From: Pseudomonas cremoricolorata DSM 17059 = NBRC 16634
GTDB taxonomy: Bacteria; Pseudomonadota; Gammaproteobacteria; Pseudomonadales; Pseudomonadaceae
Assembly (NCBI RefSeq): GCF_000425745.1
Contig: NZ_AUEA01000001.1
Location: 186,001-250,000 of the forward strand
DNA length: 64,000 bases
Direction of reading: 5' to 3'
This document shows, one piece after another, positions 1-7,854 of the stretch; the first letter of the stretch is position 1, and the number at the start of each line of letters is the position of its first letter. Made by a program: the position numbers and the translations under genes. The notes below the pieces were generated by a model. It was not told the origin of the DNA. It saw only the letters and a program-made list of their open reading frames with translations, and made no database searches.

Positions 1-239
1 CGGGCCTGAAGGCGTCGGTATCGTACCTGCGCGGTGAAGACGGCAAGAACGCCAACGGCAACGGTACCTTCAACGAGTGGGAGCGCGATGCGCGCATCGA
101 CTACGTGATCCAGGAAGGCCCGCTCAAAGGCCTGGGCACCAGCCTGCGTCATGGCGTGTACCGTGGGTCGGGCACCAGCTCGCTGGCTGACCAGGATCAG
201 ACCCGTCTGATCTTCAACTACACCTACAACTTCCTGTAA
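1..239 (+). CDS. OprD-family outer-membrane porin, C-terminal fragment
   Basis: Only the last 78 or so residues are in the window; the gene enters from the left edge. The reading frame ends in alternating hydrophobic/polar strands and closes with LIFNYTYNFL, an aromatic-terminated last beta strand as expected for insertion by the BAM machinery. The segment with GLGTSLRHGVYRG followed by the terminal strand resembles the end of Pseudomonas OprD/OprE porins, which take up amino acids and small organic acids. As I recall, an OprE-type porin precedes lsfA-ssu in P. putida KT2440. A strong terminator follows at once. The exact subfamily cannot be decided from the fragment. Confidence 0.8.
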   Translation, partial: GLKASVSYLRGEDGKNANGNGTFNEWERDARIDYVIQEGPLKGLGTSLRHGVYRGSGTSSLADQDQTRLIFNYTYNFL

Positions 240-296
240 GGCGTAGCTGGAGCGGGGCTTTCGCGAGTCGATATCGCGCTCGAGGCCCTAAACCTG

Positions 297-326
297 AAAA
301 CCCTGTCCCTTGCGGCAGGGTTTTTT
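297..326 (+). terminator. Rho-independent terminator of the porin gene
   Basis: AACCCTG (299-305) pairs with CAGGGTT (316-322) across a ten-base loop, and six T follow the GGG. It lies about 60 bases after the porin stop and well before lsfA, so it should isolate the two genes. Confidence 0.85.
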
Positions 327-446
327 GTGTTCCGAATTTAATATTCCGAAAACATATAAATAAATCGATATTTATTCTTTTTAAATTATCGGTGGCACAG
401 GCACATTGCTGACATCAGGCCTGACTCAGCATAGGAGCCGCACCCC

Positions 447-1085
447 ATGAGCCTCAAACTTGGCGATATCGCCCCCGATTTCGAACAGGACTCCAGCGTC
501 GGTACGCTGCGCTTTCACCAGTGGCTGGGTGACAGCTGGGGGGTGTTGTTTTCCCACCCAGCCGACTTCACCCCGGTGTGCACCACCGAACTGGGGCTGA
601 CCGCCAAGCTCAAGGACGAATTCGCCCAGCGCGGGGTCAAGGCCATCGCGCTGTCGGTCGACCCGGTCGAATCCCATCACCGCTGGATTGACGACATCAA
701 CGAAACCCAGAACACCGTGGTGAATTTCCCCATCATCGCCGACGCCGACCGCAAGGTCTCCGACCTCTACGACCTGATCCACCCCAACGCCAGCGACACC
801 CTCACGGTGCGCTCACTGTTCGTCATCGACCCGCACAAGAAGGTGCGCCTGACCATCACCTACCCGGCCAGCACAGGGCGCAACTTCAACGAGATTCTGC
901 GGGTGATCGACTCGCTGCAACTGACCGACAGCCACAAGGTGGCAACGCCTGGCAACTGGCAGGACGGCGATGATGTGGTGATCGTGCCGTCGCTCAAGGA
1001 CGAAGACGAGATCAAACGGCGCTTCCCCAAAGGCTACCGCGCCGTGAAGCCGTACCTGCGCCTGACTCCGCAACCCAATCGCTGA
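447..1085 (+). CDS. lsfA: 1-Cys peroxiredoxin LsfA (Prx6 type)
   Basis: A 212-residue peroxiredoxin predicted to reduce hydrogen peroxide and organic hydroperoxides in the cytoplasm. The peroxidatic site is SHPADFTPVCTTELG with Cys45 and the conserved Pro/Thr before it. The length, long C-terminal extension and the absence of a typical resolving cysteine fit the 1-Cys Prx6 class rather than AhpC. In Pseudomonas this protein (LsfA) is induced when cells use sulfonates or sulfate esters in place of sulfate, and its location directly upstream of the ssu operon agrees. AGGAG at 432-436 precedes the ATG. It has its own downstream terminator, so it is probably transcribed separately from ssuE. Confidence 0.93.
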   Translation: MSLKLGDIAPDFEQDSSVGTLRFHQWLGDSWGVLFSHPADFTPVCTTELGLTAKLKDEFAQRGVKAIALSVDPVESHHRWIDDINETQNTVVNFPIIADADRKVSDLYDLIHPNASDTLTVRSLFVIDPHKKVRLTITYPASTGRNFNEILRVIDSLQLTDSHKVATPGNWQDGDDVVIVPSLKDEDEIKRRFPKGYRAVKPYLRLTPQPNR

Positions 1086-1126
1086 CTCTCATTCATTGCC
1101 ACGCTCTTACCTAGCAGGGATTTTCG

Positions 1127-1150
1127 GGCCGTTTCGACGGCCTTTTTTTT
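1127..1150 (+). terminator. Rho-independent terminator of lsfA
   Basis: GGCCGT (1127-1132), loop TTCG, ACGGCC (1137-1142), then eight T (1143-1150). This is a textbook tetraloop terminator, 42 bases after the lsfA stop. Confidence 0.93.
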
Positions 1151-1278
1151 GCCTTGCCGATAGGTCGCGGAGACGCCGCTCCCATTAATTAATAATGGAA
1201 TAAGCAAATGAAAAAATATGATTTCTAGCTATATGTAAGTGCTGGTAACGTCACCCCAACTGAACACAAGGAAACGTC
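1151..1278 (+). promoter_or_regulatory. ssu operon promoter region
   Basis: The stretch between the lsfA terminator and ssuE begins with a short REP-like remnant (about 1162-1180) and then turns sharply AT-rich (1183-1245). It holds an inverted repeat with arms CCATTA (1182-1187) and TAATGG (1193-1198) and a TATA-like element near 1230. AT-rich leaders of this kind are typical of CysB-controlled sulfate-starvation promoters, but no exact operator can be assigned by eye. Confidence 0.4.
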
Positions 1279-1281
1279 GTG

Positions 1282-1875
1282 ATGCTGGTCGTCTCAATCG
1301 GTGGAAGCCCCAGTCCTCGTTCGCGCTCAGGCGTGTTGCTCGATCATTCGCGGCAGTGGCTGCAGGAGCGTGGCGTGGAAGTGGTGAGTTTCCAGGTGCG
1401 TGACTTTGCCGCCGAAGACCTGCTCCACGCGCGCTTCGACAGCCCCCAGGTCAAGCACTTCCAGGACCTGGTGGCCCAGGCCGATGGGCTGATCGTTGCC
1501 ACCCCGGTGTACAAGGCGTCGTTTTCCGGGGCGCTGAAGACCTTGCTCGACCTGCTGCCTGAACGGGCTCTGGAACACCGCATCGTGCTGCCGATCGCCA
1601 CCGGCGGCAGCATCGCCCACATGCTGGCCGTGGACTATGCACTCAAGCCGGTACTGGCTGCGCTGAAGGCGCAAGAGACCCTGCACGGGATCTTCGCCGA
1701 CGACAGCCAGATCAGCTATGCCCAAGGCAACACCCCGGCGCAGTTGGCCCCGGCACTGCACGAACGCTTGCTCGACTCGCTGCAGACGTTTCACCTGGCC
1801 CTGGCCCGTCGCCCGCAGGCAGTGGCGCCAGGGGTGCTCAACGAACGGCTGATCAGCGCTCGCTGGAGTATCTGA
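1282..1875 (+). CDS. ssuE: NAD(P)H-dependent FMN reductase SsuE
   Basis: Flavodoxin-fold reductase of 197 residues that supplies reduced FMN to the monooxygenase SsuD. The N-terminal [11 protein letters not shown] loop binds the FMN phosphate, [17 protein letters not shown] is the second flavin motif, and [10 protein letters not shown] holds the tyrosine that in E. coli SsuE forms the pi-helix of two-component reductases. A GTG lies one codon upstream, but AAGGAA at 1268-1273 is eight bases from the ATG at 1282, so the ATG is preferred. It is the first gene of the ssuEADCBF operon, all on the same strand with short gaps or overlaps. Confidence 0.95.
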   Translation: MLVVSIGGSPSPRSRSGVLLDHSRQWLQERGVEVVSFQVRDFAAEDLLHARFDSPQVKHFQDLVAQADGLIVATPVYKASFSGALKTLLDLLPERALEHRIVLPIATGGSIAHMLAVDYALKPVLAALKAQETLHGIFADDSQISYAQGNTPAQLAPALHERLLDSLQTFHLALARRPQAVAPGVLNERLISARWSI

Positions 1876-1966
1876 TCGGTTTCACCGCGGTAATGCTTTT
1901 CCACCTTACTGGCCCGCCAACGGGCAAGCAGGTGCAACCCGAACCTCATTCGTACAGGAGAGCGCT

Positions 1967-2932
1967 ATGCGCACAGTCTTCTTGCGTCGTGGTCTGGTCG
2001 CCCTGTTTGCGGCGGCCGTGTCCTTCGGCGTCATCACCCAGGCCCAGGCTGAAACCCTGCGCATCGGCTATCAGAAATACGGCACGCTGGTGCTGCTCAA
2101 GGCCAAAGGCTCGCTGGAAAAACGGCTGGCCGAGCAGGGCATCAAGGTGCAATGGACCGAATTCCCCGGTGGCCCGCAGTTGCTCGAAGGGCTGAACGTT
2201 GGCTCGATCGACTTCGGCGTCACCGGCGAAACCCCACCGGTGTTCGCCCAGGCCGCCGGCGCCGACCTGCTGTATGTCGCCTACGAGCCGCCTGCGCCGC
2301 ATAGCGAGGCGATCCTGGTGCCGAAAGGCTCGGACATCCAGGCGGTGAAAGACCTCAAGGGCAAGAAAGTCGCCCTGAACAAAGGCTCCAACGTGCATTA
2401 CCTGCTGGTGCGTGCACTGCAAGACGCCGGCCTGCAATACAGCGACATTCAACCGGTCTACCTGCCGCCTTCCGATGCGCGCGCCGCCTTCGAGCGCGGC
2501 AGCGTCGATGCCTGGGTGATCTGGGACCCGTACCAGGCCGCTGCCGAGCAGCAGTTGCAGGCGCGCACCCTGCGCGACGGCGAAAACCTGGTCGACAACC
2601 ATCAGTTCTATCTGGCCACCCGCAATTACGCCACCCAGCACCCTGCAGTGATCAGCGCCCTGATCGAAGAAGTGCGCACCGTGGGCGAGTGGTCCAAGGC
2701 CAATCCGCAGCAGGTCACCGACCAGGTCGCGCCGCTGCTCGGGCTGCCCGCCGACATCACGCTGACCTCGGTCAAGCGCCAGGGCTATGGCGCCGCGCCG
2801 CTCACCCCAGAGGTGGTCGCCGCGCAGCAGAAGATCGCCGACACCTTCCAGGTGCTCAAGTTGATTCCCAAGCCCTTGAGCATCAAGGACGTGATCTGGA
2901 CCCCACCTGCCAAGGTCGCCAGCGCGCCTTGA
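1967..2932 (+). CDS. ssuA: Aliphatic sulfonate ABC transporter, periplasmic binding protein SsuA
   Basis: A 321-residue periplasmic binding protein that captures alkanesulfonates for the SsuBC importer. The first 28 residues form a Sec signal (two Arg after the start, a hydrophobic core, TQAQA before the cut). There is no lipobox cysteine, so it should be soluble in the periplasm. Mature features of the SsuA/NrtA/TauA family include LRIGYQKYGTLVLLKAKG at the start and GETPPVFAQAAGADLLYVAY in the ligand cleft. The gene sits 91 bases after ssuE and 57 before ssuD. Confidence 0.95.
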   Translation: MRTVFLRRGLVALFAAAVSFGVITQAQAETLRIGYQKYGTLVLLKAKGSLEKRLAEQGIKVQWTEFPGGPQLLEGLNVGSIDFGVTGETPPVFAQAAGADLLYVAYEPPAPHSEAILVPKGSDIQAVKDLKGKKVALNKGSNVHYLLVRALQDAGLQYSDIQPVYLPPSDARAAFERGSVDAWVIWDPYQAAAEQQLQARTLRDGENLVDNHQFYLATRNYATQHPAVISALIEEVRTVGEWSKANPQQVTDQVAPLLGLPADITLTSVKRQGYGAAPLTPEVVAAQQKIADTFQVLKLIPKPLSIKDVIWTPPAKVASAP

Positions 2933-2989
2933 CCGATTCGCCAGCGGCGGCTCGGTGCCGGCGCTGCAACCCTTGAGGAGACAACTCCA

Positions 2990-4138
2990 ATGAGCCTGAA
3001 CATTTTCTGGTTCCTTCCCACCCACGGCGATGGCAAGTACCTCGGCACCGCCGAAGGCGCTCGGGCGGTCGACCATGGCTACCTGCAACAGATCGCCCAG
3101 GCTGCCGACCGCCTTGGCTTTGGCGGGGTACTGATACCCACCGGACGCTCCTGCGAGGACTCCTGGCTGGTGGCCGCCTCGCTGATTCCGGTCACCGAGC
3201 GGCTGAAGTTTCTTGTCGCGCTGCGCCCGGGGATCATTTCCCCGACCGTCGCGGCGCGTCAGGCCGCGACGTTGGACCGCCTGTCCAATGGCCGCGCACT
3301 GTTCAACCTGGTCACCGGCGGTGACCCCGACGAACTGGCCGGCGACGGCCTGCACCTGAACCACCAGGAGCGCTACGAAGCCTCGGTGGAATTCACCCGC
3401 ATCTGGCGCAAGGTGCTGGAGGGCGAAACGGTCGACTACGACGGCAAGCATTTGCAGGTCAAGGGCGCCAAGCTGCTCTATCCCCCGGTGCAGCAGCCTC
3501 GTCCGCCGCTGTATTTCGGCGGCTCCTCGGAAGCGGCGCAGGATTTGGCCGCCGAGCAGGTCGAGCTGTACCTGACCTGGGGCGAGCCACCAGCAGCGGT
3601 TGCCGAGAAAATCGCCGCAGTGCGTGAGAAAGCTGCCGCGCAGGGCAGGGAAGTGCGCTTCGGTATTCGTCTGCACGTGATCGTACGCGAGACCAACGAA
3701 GAAGCCTGGGCTGCCGCTGACCGGCTGATTTCGCACCTCGACGACGACACCATCGCCCGCGCCCAGGCCTCGCTGGCGCGTTTCGATTCCGTTGGGCAAC
3801 AGCGCATGGCCGCCCTGCATGGCGGCAAGCGTGACCAGCTCGAAGTCAGCCCCAATCTGTGGGCCGGGGTAGGCCTGGTACGCGGTGGCGCCGGTACCGC
3901 GCTGGTCGGCGATGGTCCGACCGTGGCGGCGCGGGTCAAGGAATACGCAGCGCTGGGCATCGACACCTTCATCTTCTCCGGCTACCCGCACCTGGAAGAA
4001 TCCTACCGGGTGGCTGAACTGCTGTTCCCGCACTTGGACGTGCAGCGCCCCGAGCAGCCTACAAGCTGCGGTTATGTGAGCCCGTTCGGCGAGATGGTGG
4101 CCAACGATATCCTGCCCAAAGCCGCGTCGCAGAGCTGA
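2990..4138 (+). CDS. ssuD: FMNH2-dependent alkanesulfonate monooxygenase SsuD
   Basis: A bacterial-luciferase-like TIM-barrel enzyme of 382 residues (E. coli 381) that cleaves C1 and longer alkanesulfonates to aldehyde and sulfite, using reduced flavin from SsuE and O2. The N-terminus [15 protein letters not shown], the active-site cysteine in TGRSCEDSW (Cys55, Met counted), and the barrel segments [11 protein letters not shown] and [15 protein letters not shown] all match the family. Strong spacing AGGAG (2975-2979) precedes the ATG. The sulfite product feeds cysteine synthesis. Confidence 0.96.
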   Translation: MSLNIFWFLPTHGDGKYLGTAEGARAVDHGYLQQIAQAADRLGFGGVLIPTGRSCEDSWLVAASLIPVTERLKFLVALRPGIISPTVAARQAATLDRLSNGRALFNLVTGGDPDELAGDGLHLNHQERYEASVEFTRIWRKVLEGETVDYDGKHLQVKGAKLLYPPVQQPRPPLYFGGSSEAAQDLAAEQVELYLTWGEPPAAVAEKIAAVREKAAAQGREVRFGIRLHVIVRETNEEAWAAADRLISHLDDDTIARAQASLARFDSVGQQRMAALHGGKRDQLEVSPNLWAGVGLVRGGAGTALVGDGPTVAARVKEYAALGIDTFIFSGYPHLEESYRVAELLFPHLDVQRPEQPTSCGYVSPFGEMVANDILPKAASQS

Positions 4139-4147
4139 GGGGCGATC

Positions 4148-4945
4148 ATGAGCACGACATCATCCAACACCCTGGCCAAGCGCCTGGCGCCCTGGGCCTT
4201 GCCAGTTCTGCTGCTGGCACTGTGGCAACTGGCGGTCAGCGCCGGCTGGCTGTCCACGCGCATTCTGCCGGCACCCAGCGCGGTCATCAGTGCCGGCGTC
4301 GAGCTGGTGCGCAGTGGCGAAATCTGGACGCACCTGGCGATCAGCGGCTGGCGCGCAGGTCTGGGCTTCGCCATCGGCGGCAGCATCGGCCTGGTCCTGG
4401 GCTTCATCACCGGGCTGTCGAACTGGGGCGAGCGCCTGCTCGACAGCTCCGTGCAGATGATCCGCAACGTGCCGCACCTGGCGCTGATTCCGCTGGTGAT
4501 TTTGTGGTTCGGCATCGATGAGTCGGCGAAGATTTTCCTGGTCGCCCTGGGCACCTTGTTCCCGATCTACCTGAACACCTACCACGGCATCCGCAACGTC
4601 GACCCGGCGCTGGTGGAGATGGCACGCAGCTACGGCCTGTCGGGCTTCGCCCTGTTCCGCCAGGTGATCCTGCCCGGCGCACTGCCGTCGATTCTGGTCG
4701 GTGTGCGCTTCGCCCTGGGCTTCATGTGGCTGACCCTGATCGTCGCCGAAACCATTTCCGCCAATGCCGGCATTGGCTACCTGGCGATGAACGCCCGGGA
4801 ATTTCTGCAAACCGACGTGGTAGTGCTGGCAATCGTGCTGTACGCGGTGCTCGGCAAACTGGCCGACCTGGCCGCACGGGGGCTGGAACGCGCCTGGCTG
4901 CGCTGGCACCCGGCCTACCAAGTGGCGAAGAAGGAGGGCGCATGA
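4148..4945 (+). CDS. ssuC: Sulfonate ABC transporter permease SsuC
   Basis: A 265-residue inner-membrane permease with about six hydrophobic helices. The cytoplasmic EAA loop that docks the ATPase is [20 protein letters not shown], roughly residues 156-175. It belongs to the BPD_transp_1 / TauC-SsuC group by the upstream helix and the [19 protein letters not shown] segment. The gene begins nine bases after ssuD, and its TGA stop overlaps the ssuB ATG (ATGA), consistent with translational coupling of permease and ATPase. Confidence 0.95.
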   Translation: MSTTSSNTLAKRLAPWALPVLLLALWQLAVSAGWLSTRILPAPSAVISAGVELVRSGEIWTHLAISGWRAGLGFAIGGSIGLVLGFITGLSNWGERLLDSSVQMIRNVPHLALIPLVILWFGIDESAKIFLVALGTLFPIYLNTYHGIRNVDPALVEMARSYGLSGFALFRQVILPGALPSILVGVRFALGFMWLTLIVAETISANAGIGYLAMNAREFLQTDVVVLAIVLYAVLGKLADLAARGLERAWLRWHPAYQVAKKEGA

Positions 4946-5754
4946 CTGTGCTCAAGCAACAACCCCCGCACCTGCTGCGCGGCATCCCGCTGGCGACCCG
5001 CGACCTGCGCAAGACCTTCGGCAAGCGCGAGGTGCTGCGCGGCATCGACCTGCACATTCCGGCCGGGCAGTTCGTCGCCATCGTCGGGCGTAGTGGCTGC
5101 GGCAAGAGCACCTTGCTGCGCCTGCTGGCCGGCCTCGACCTGCCCAGCCAGGGGCAGTTGCTGGCCGGCGCGGCGCCTCTGGCCGATGCCCGCGAGGAAA
5201 CCCGCCTGATGTTCCAGGATGCCCGGCTGCTGCCGTGGAAGAAGGTCATCGACAACGTCGGCCTGGGCCTTTCGGGTAACTGGCGTGAACAGGCGTTGCA
5301 GGCGCTGGATGCGGTCGGCCTGATCGACCGCGCCAATGAGTGGCCGGCAGCGTTGTCGGGCGGGCAGAAACAGCGGGTGGCGCTGGCCCGTGCGCTGATC
5401 CACAAACCGCGCCTGCTGCTGCTCGACGAACCCCTTGGCGCGCTCGATGCGCTGACCCGCATCGAGATGCAACAGCTGATCGAGCGACTCTGGCGCCAGC
5501 ACGGTTTCACCGTGCTGCTGGTGACCCACGATGTCAGCGAAGCGGTGGCGGTGGCCGACCGGGTGATTCTCATCGAAGACGGCGAAATCGGCCTGGACCT
5601 TGAAGTCGATCTGCCTCGGCCCCGCGCACGCGGCTCACACCGCCTGGCGGCACTGGAAAGCGAAGTGCTCAACCGTGTCATGTCGGTGCCGGGCGCCCAG
5701 CCCGAACCCGACCCCGTAGCCCCCCTGCCGACGCAACTGCGTTGGGCGCACTAA
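4942..5754 (+). CDS. ssuB: Sulfonate ABC transporter ATPase SsuB
   Basis: The 270-residue ATP-binding subunit. It carries Walker [10 protein letters not shown] (about 49-57), Q-loop region [15 protein letters not shown] signature [15 protein letters not shown] (about 139) and Walker [14 protein letters not shown] followed by the switch histidine in [10 protein letters not shown]. The start is the ATG that overlaps the ssuC stop, preceded by GGAGG at 4933-4937; an upstream in-frame extension has no support. A proline-rich tail (about 255-270) extends past the core fold. Confidence 0.95.
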   Translation: MTVLKQQPPHLLRGIPLATRDLRKTFGKREVLRGIDLHIPAGQFVAIVGRSGCGKSTLLRLLAGLDLPSQGQLLAGAAPLADAREETRLMFQDARLLPWKKVIDNVGLGLSGNWREQALQALDAVGLIDRANEWPAALSGGQKQRVALARALIHKPRLLLLDEPLGALDALTRIEMQQLIERLWRQHGFTVLLVTHDVSEAVAVADRVILIEDGEIGLDLEVDLPRPRARGSHRLAALESEVLNRVMSVPGAQPEPDPVAPLPTQLRWAH

Positions 5755-5803
5755 CCCTGAAACCCTGAAGTACCGCATCCAACCACTCTCGAAGGAAATA
5801 GCC

Positions 5804-6019
5804 ATGACCATCAAAGCGATCAACGTCCGTAATCAGTTCAAAGGCACCGTGAAAGAAATCCTCGAAGGCCCGGTGTTGTCGGAAATCGACGTGCAGACCG
5901 CCTCCGGCGTCGTCACCTCAGTCATCACCACCCGCTCGGTGCGCGAGCTGGAGTTGCAGGTAGGCAGCGAAGTGATTGCCTTCGTGAAATCGACCGAGGT
6001 GTCGATCGCTAAGCTGTGA
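5804..6019 (+). CDS. ssuF: Molybdopterin-binding (TOBE/Mop) protein SsuF
   Basis: A 71-residue single Mop/TOBE domain protein. INVRNQFKGTVKEI at the N-terminus and VTTRSVRELELQVGSEVIAFVKSTEV in two parts near the end are the classical molbindin pattern. SsuF closes the Pseudomonas ssu operon and was reported in P. putida to be needed for growth on sulfonates and aromatic sulfate esters, although the enzyme it serves is not obvious because SsuD uses flavin. GAAGG precedes the ATG; the gene lies 49 bases after ssuB. Confidence 0.92.
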   Translation: MTIKAINVRNQFKGTVKEILEGPVLSEIDVQTASGVVTSVITTRSVRELELQVGSEVIAFVKSTEVSIAKL

Positions 6020-6291
6020 CAACTGGCAGAGCATCGTGCGCGACGTCCGCTGCAGGAAGATGTTCAGTCACGTGGAGGGTGATTGCGTGGCTGGGGGTTG
6101 TCCTGGGGCGGGCGTATAGCTATTCGCGCGGGTGTTGCAGAAGACAGGCAGGCGTGTAGCACAGCGACGACATTCGTCTGAGAGCTATTGCTTCCTGCCT
6201 CGACACTTCCGCCCCCAGCCCAATTGCAAATCCCCCACCACTTGCCCACAATGCGACCGGTTATCATTTACGCTGCGTCCGGACGCGCTCT
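6020..6291 (+). promoter_or_regulatory. Intergenic region upstream of the ECF sigma gene
   Basis: About 270 bases without a convincing gene. A Fur-box-like half (TTATCATTT, 6261-6269) lies 22 bases before the sigma-factor ATG, as expected for an iron-repressed regulator, but the other half matches poorly. A perfect 12-base palindrome GCGTCCGGACGC (6275-6286) occupies the place where a Shine-Dalgarno sequence would be. Confidence 0.35.
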
Positions 6292-6792
6292 ATGCCTTCT
6301 CACAACCAGGGCGTGACTACGCTCTACCTCGACCATCATCGTTGGCTGCACGCTTGGTTGCACGGCAGGCTGGGCAATGCCGCGGACGCGGCCGATCTGG
6401 TTCAGGAAACCTTCGTTCGCCTGCTCAACCGCCGCGAGCGGCTCGAGCTGAAAACCCCGCGGGCGTTTCTGCGCACGGTGGCCAAGGGCCTGGTCATCGA
6501 TCACTGGCGGCGTGGCGAAATCGAGCGTGCCTATCTGGAAGCGCTGGCCCAGCGTCCTGATCTGGAATCGCCCTCACCTGAATCCCGCGAGTTGGTGTTC
6601 GAACTGCTTGAGCGCATCGCGCGCATGCTCGATGGCTTGAAACCCAAGGTCCGCCAGGCCTTTCTGCTGGCGCAATGCGAGGGCTTGAGCCACCCGCAGG
6701 TCGCTGCGCGCATGGGCATTTCGCTGCGCTCGGTCGAGCGCTACGTGGCCGATGCGCTGTACCACTGCTACCTGTTGCGATACGGCGCGTGA
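6292..6792 (+). CDS. FecI-like ECF RNA polymerase sigma factor (iron-starvation type)
   Basis: A 166-residue sigma-70 family factor of the extracytoplasmic-function class. Region 2 is seen in LVQETFVRLLNR and LRTVAKGLVIDHWRR, region 4 in KPKVRQAFLLAQCEGLSHPQ, including the helix-turn-helix RMGISLRSVERYV. It should direct RNA polymerase to the receptor gene downstream when a siderophore is sensed. The stop overlaps the next start (GTGA), making it the first gene of a FecI-FecR pair. The ATG at 6292 has no clear ribosome site. Confidence 0.9.
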   Translation: MPSHNQGVTTLYLDHHRWLHAWLHGRLGNAADAADLVQETFVRLLNRRERLELKTPRAFLRTVAKGLVIDHWRRGEIERAYLEALAQRPDLESPSPESRELVFELLERIARMLDGLKPKVRQAFLLAQCEGLSHPQVAARMGISLRSVERYVADALYHCYLLRYGA

Positions 6793-7778
6793 GCCGCGCA
6801 CAGGCGCTGCAGCCGCCTTGCGAGGCGGTGGTCCGGCAAGCGATCGAATGGTCGTTGCGCTTGCAGGTGCATCCACGTGATTCACGCCTGTACGAGCAAT
6901 GCCAGCGCTGGCGAGGCCTGGCCGCCGAGCATGAGCGTGCCTGGCAACGGGTGCAGGCGTTGAGCGGCGAATTGAGTGAGCAGTTCGCGGCGCTGCCCGC
7001 CACCGGCGTTGCGATCGAAGCGCTGGAGCAGAGCCAGCAACGATTGCAGCGGCGCCAAGCCTTGAAGCTGCTCTCGGGCGTGGCGGTACTGGGCTGCGCC
7101 GGCTGGTTCGCCCGTGACTTGGCACCCTTGCAGCAGTGGCGCGCCGACTACGCCACCGGCATTGCGCAGCGCAGCACTTTCCACCTGGCCGATGGCACGT
7201 CGCTGCAACTGAACACCGACAGCGCGGTGCAGCACGATGTCGACGAGCGTCGCCGCTCGATCATCCTCACCCGTGGGGAAATTCTGCTCGATACCGCCAC
7301 TTCGCACCCGACCGAGGGCCGGCCGGTTCTGCAGGTTCATAGCGACCATGGCGTGTTCGAAACCTTGGCCGGGCGCTTCGTGGTGCGTCGCGACGAGCTT
7401 CAGACCCGCCTGAGCGTAATCACCGGTGAGGTGCTGGTGCGTCCTTTGAATGGGCGCCCGGTGCAGGCGCGCCCCGGCCAGGACTACCGGGTAAGCGCCA
7501 ACCAGGCACACCTGGTGGCTGACCCGGACATGGACGCCAGTGCATGGATCGACGGGCTGATCGTCACCCGCGGCATGCGCCTGCACGACTTCCTCGCGGA
7601 AGTGGCGCGTTATCGCAGGGGGCGTGTGGTGTGCGCCGACGATATCGCCGACTTGCGGTTGTCGGGCGTGTTTCGTCTGCAAGACACCGACAAACTGCTG
7701 GCCGTTCTGCCGCAGACCTTGCCCGTGCGGGTCGAGTACCGCACACGTTGGTGGGTGACCTTGCGCCGGCACGCGTGA
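6789..7778 (+). CDS. FecR-like anti-sigma factor / periplasmic signal transducer
   Basis: A 329-residue inner-membrane regulator. The start taken is GTG at 6789, which overlaps the sigma gene stop; a longer in-frame start at 6675 would run inside the sigma gene and is rejected. The N-terminal about 85 residues (DUF4880-like, WRGLAAEHERAWQRV) would bind the sigma factor, a single membrane segment lies near LKLLSGVAVLGCAGWFA, and the periplasmic FecR domain starts with QRSTFHLADGTSLQLNTDS. The C-terminal DUF4974-like lobe (RGRVVCADDIADLRLSGVF) contacts the receptor signalling domain in studied systems. Confidence 0.9.
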   Translation: MSRAQALQPPCEAVVRQAIEWSLRLQVHPRDSRLYEQCQRWRGLAAEHERAWQRVQALSGELSEQFAALPATGVAIEALEQSQQRLQRRQALKLLSGVAVLGCAGWFARDLAPLQQWRADYATGIAQRSTFHLADGTSLQLNTDSAVQHDVDERRRSIILTRGEILLDTATSHPTEGRPVLQVHSDHGVFETLAGRFVVRRDELQTRLSVITGEVLVRPLNGRPVQARPGQDYRVSANQAHLVADPDMDASAWIDGLIVTRGMRLHDFLAEVARYRRGRVVCADDIADLRLSGVFRLQDTDKLLAVLPQTLPVRVEYRTRWWVTLRRHA

Positions 7779-7854
7779 TTTTTTGGCGGGTTTTCCCAGG
7801 TGGTCCGGCTATAGAGCAATTCCCACCTCGATCCCGTCTTTCATGGAACCCCCG

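Noticed and set aside
393..410. Sigma54-like promoter upstream of lsfA (TGGCAC ... TTGCT)
   Set aside because: The two boxes are seven bases apart; the consensus needs five, so the GG and GC doublets are two bases too far from each other.
1946..4033. 695-residue open frame on the minus strand across ssuA-ssuD
   Set aside because: It is antisense to two well-recognised genes. High-GC codon bias leaves long open frames on the opposite strand, and the translation has no family motif.
6248..6270. Full Fur box upstream of the ECF sigma gene
   Set aside because: Only one half (TTATCATT) matches; the other half has several mismatches, so it is mentioned only as a hint.
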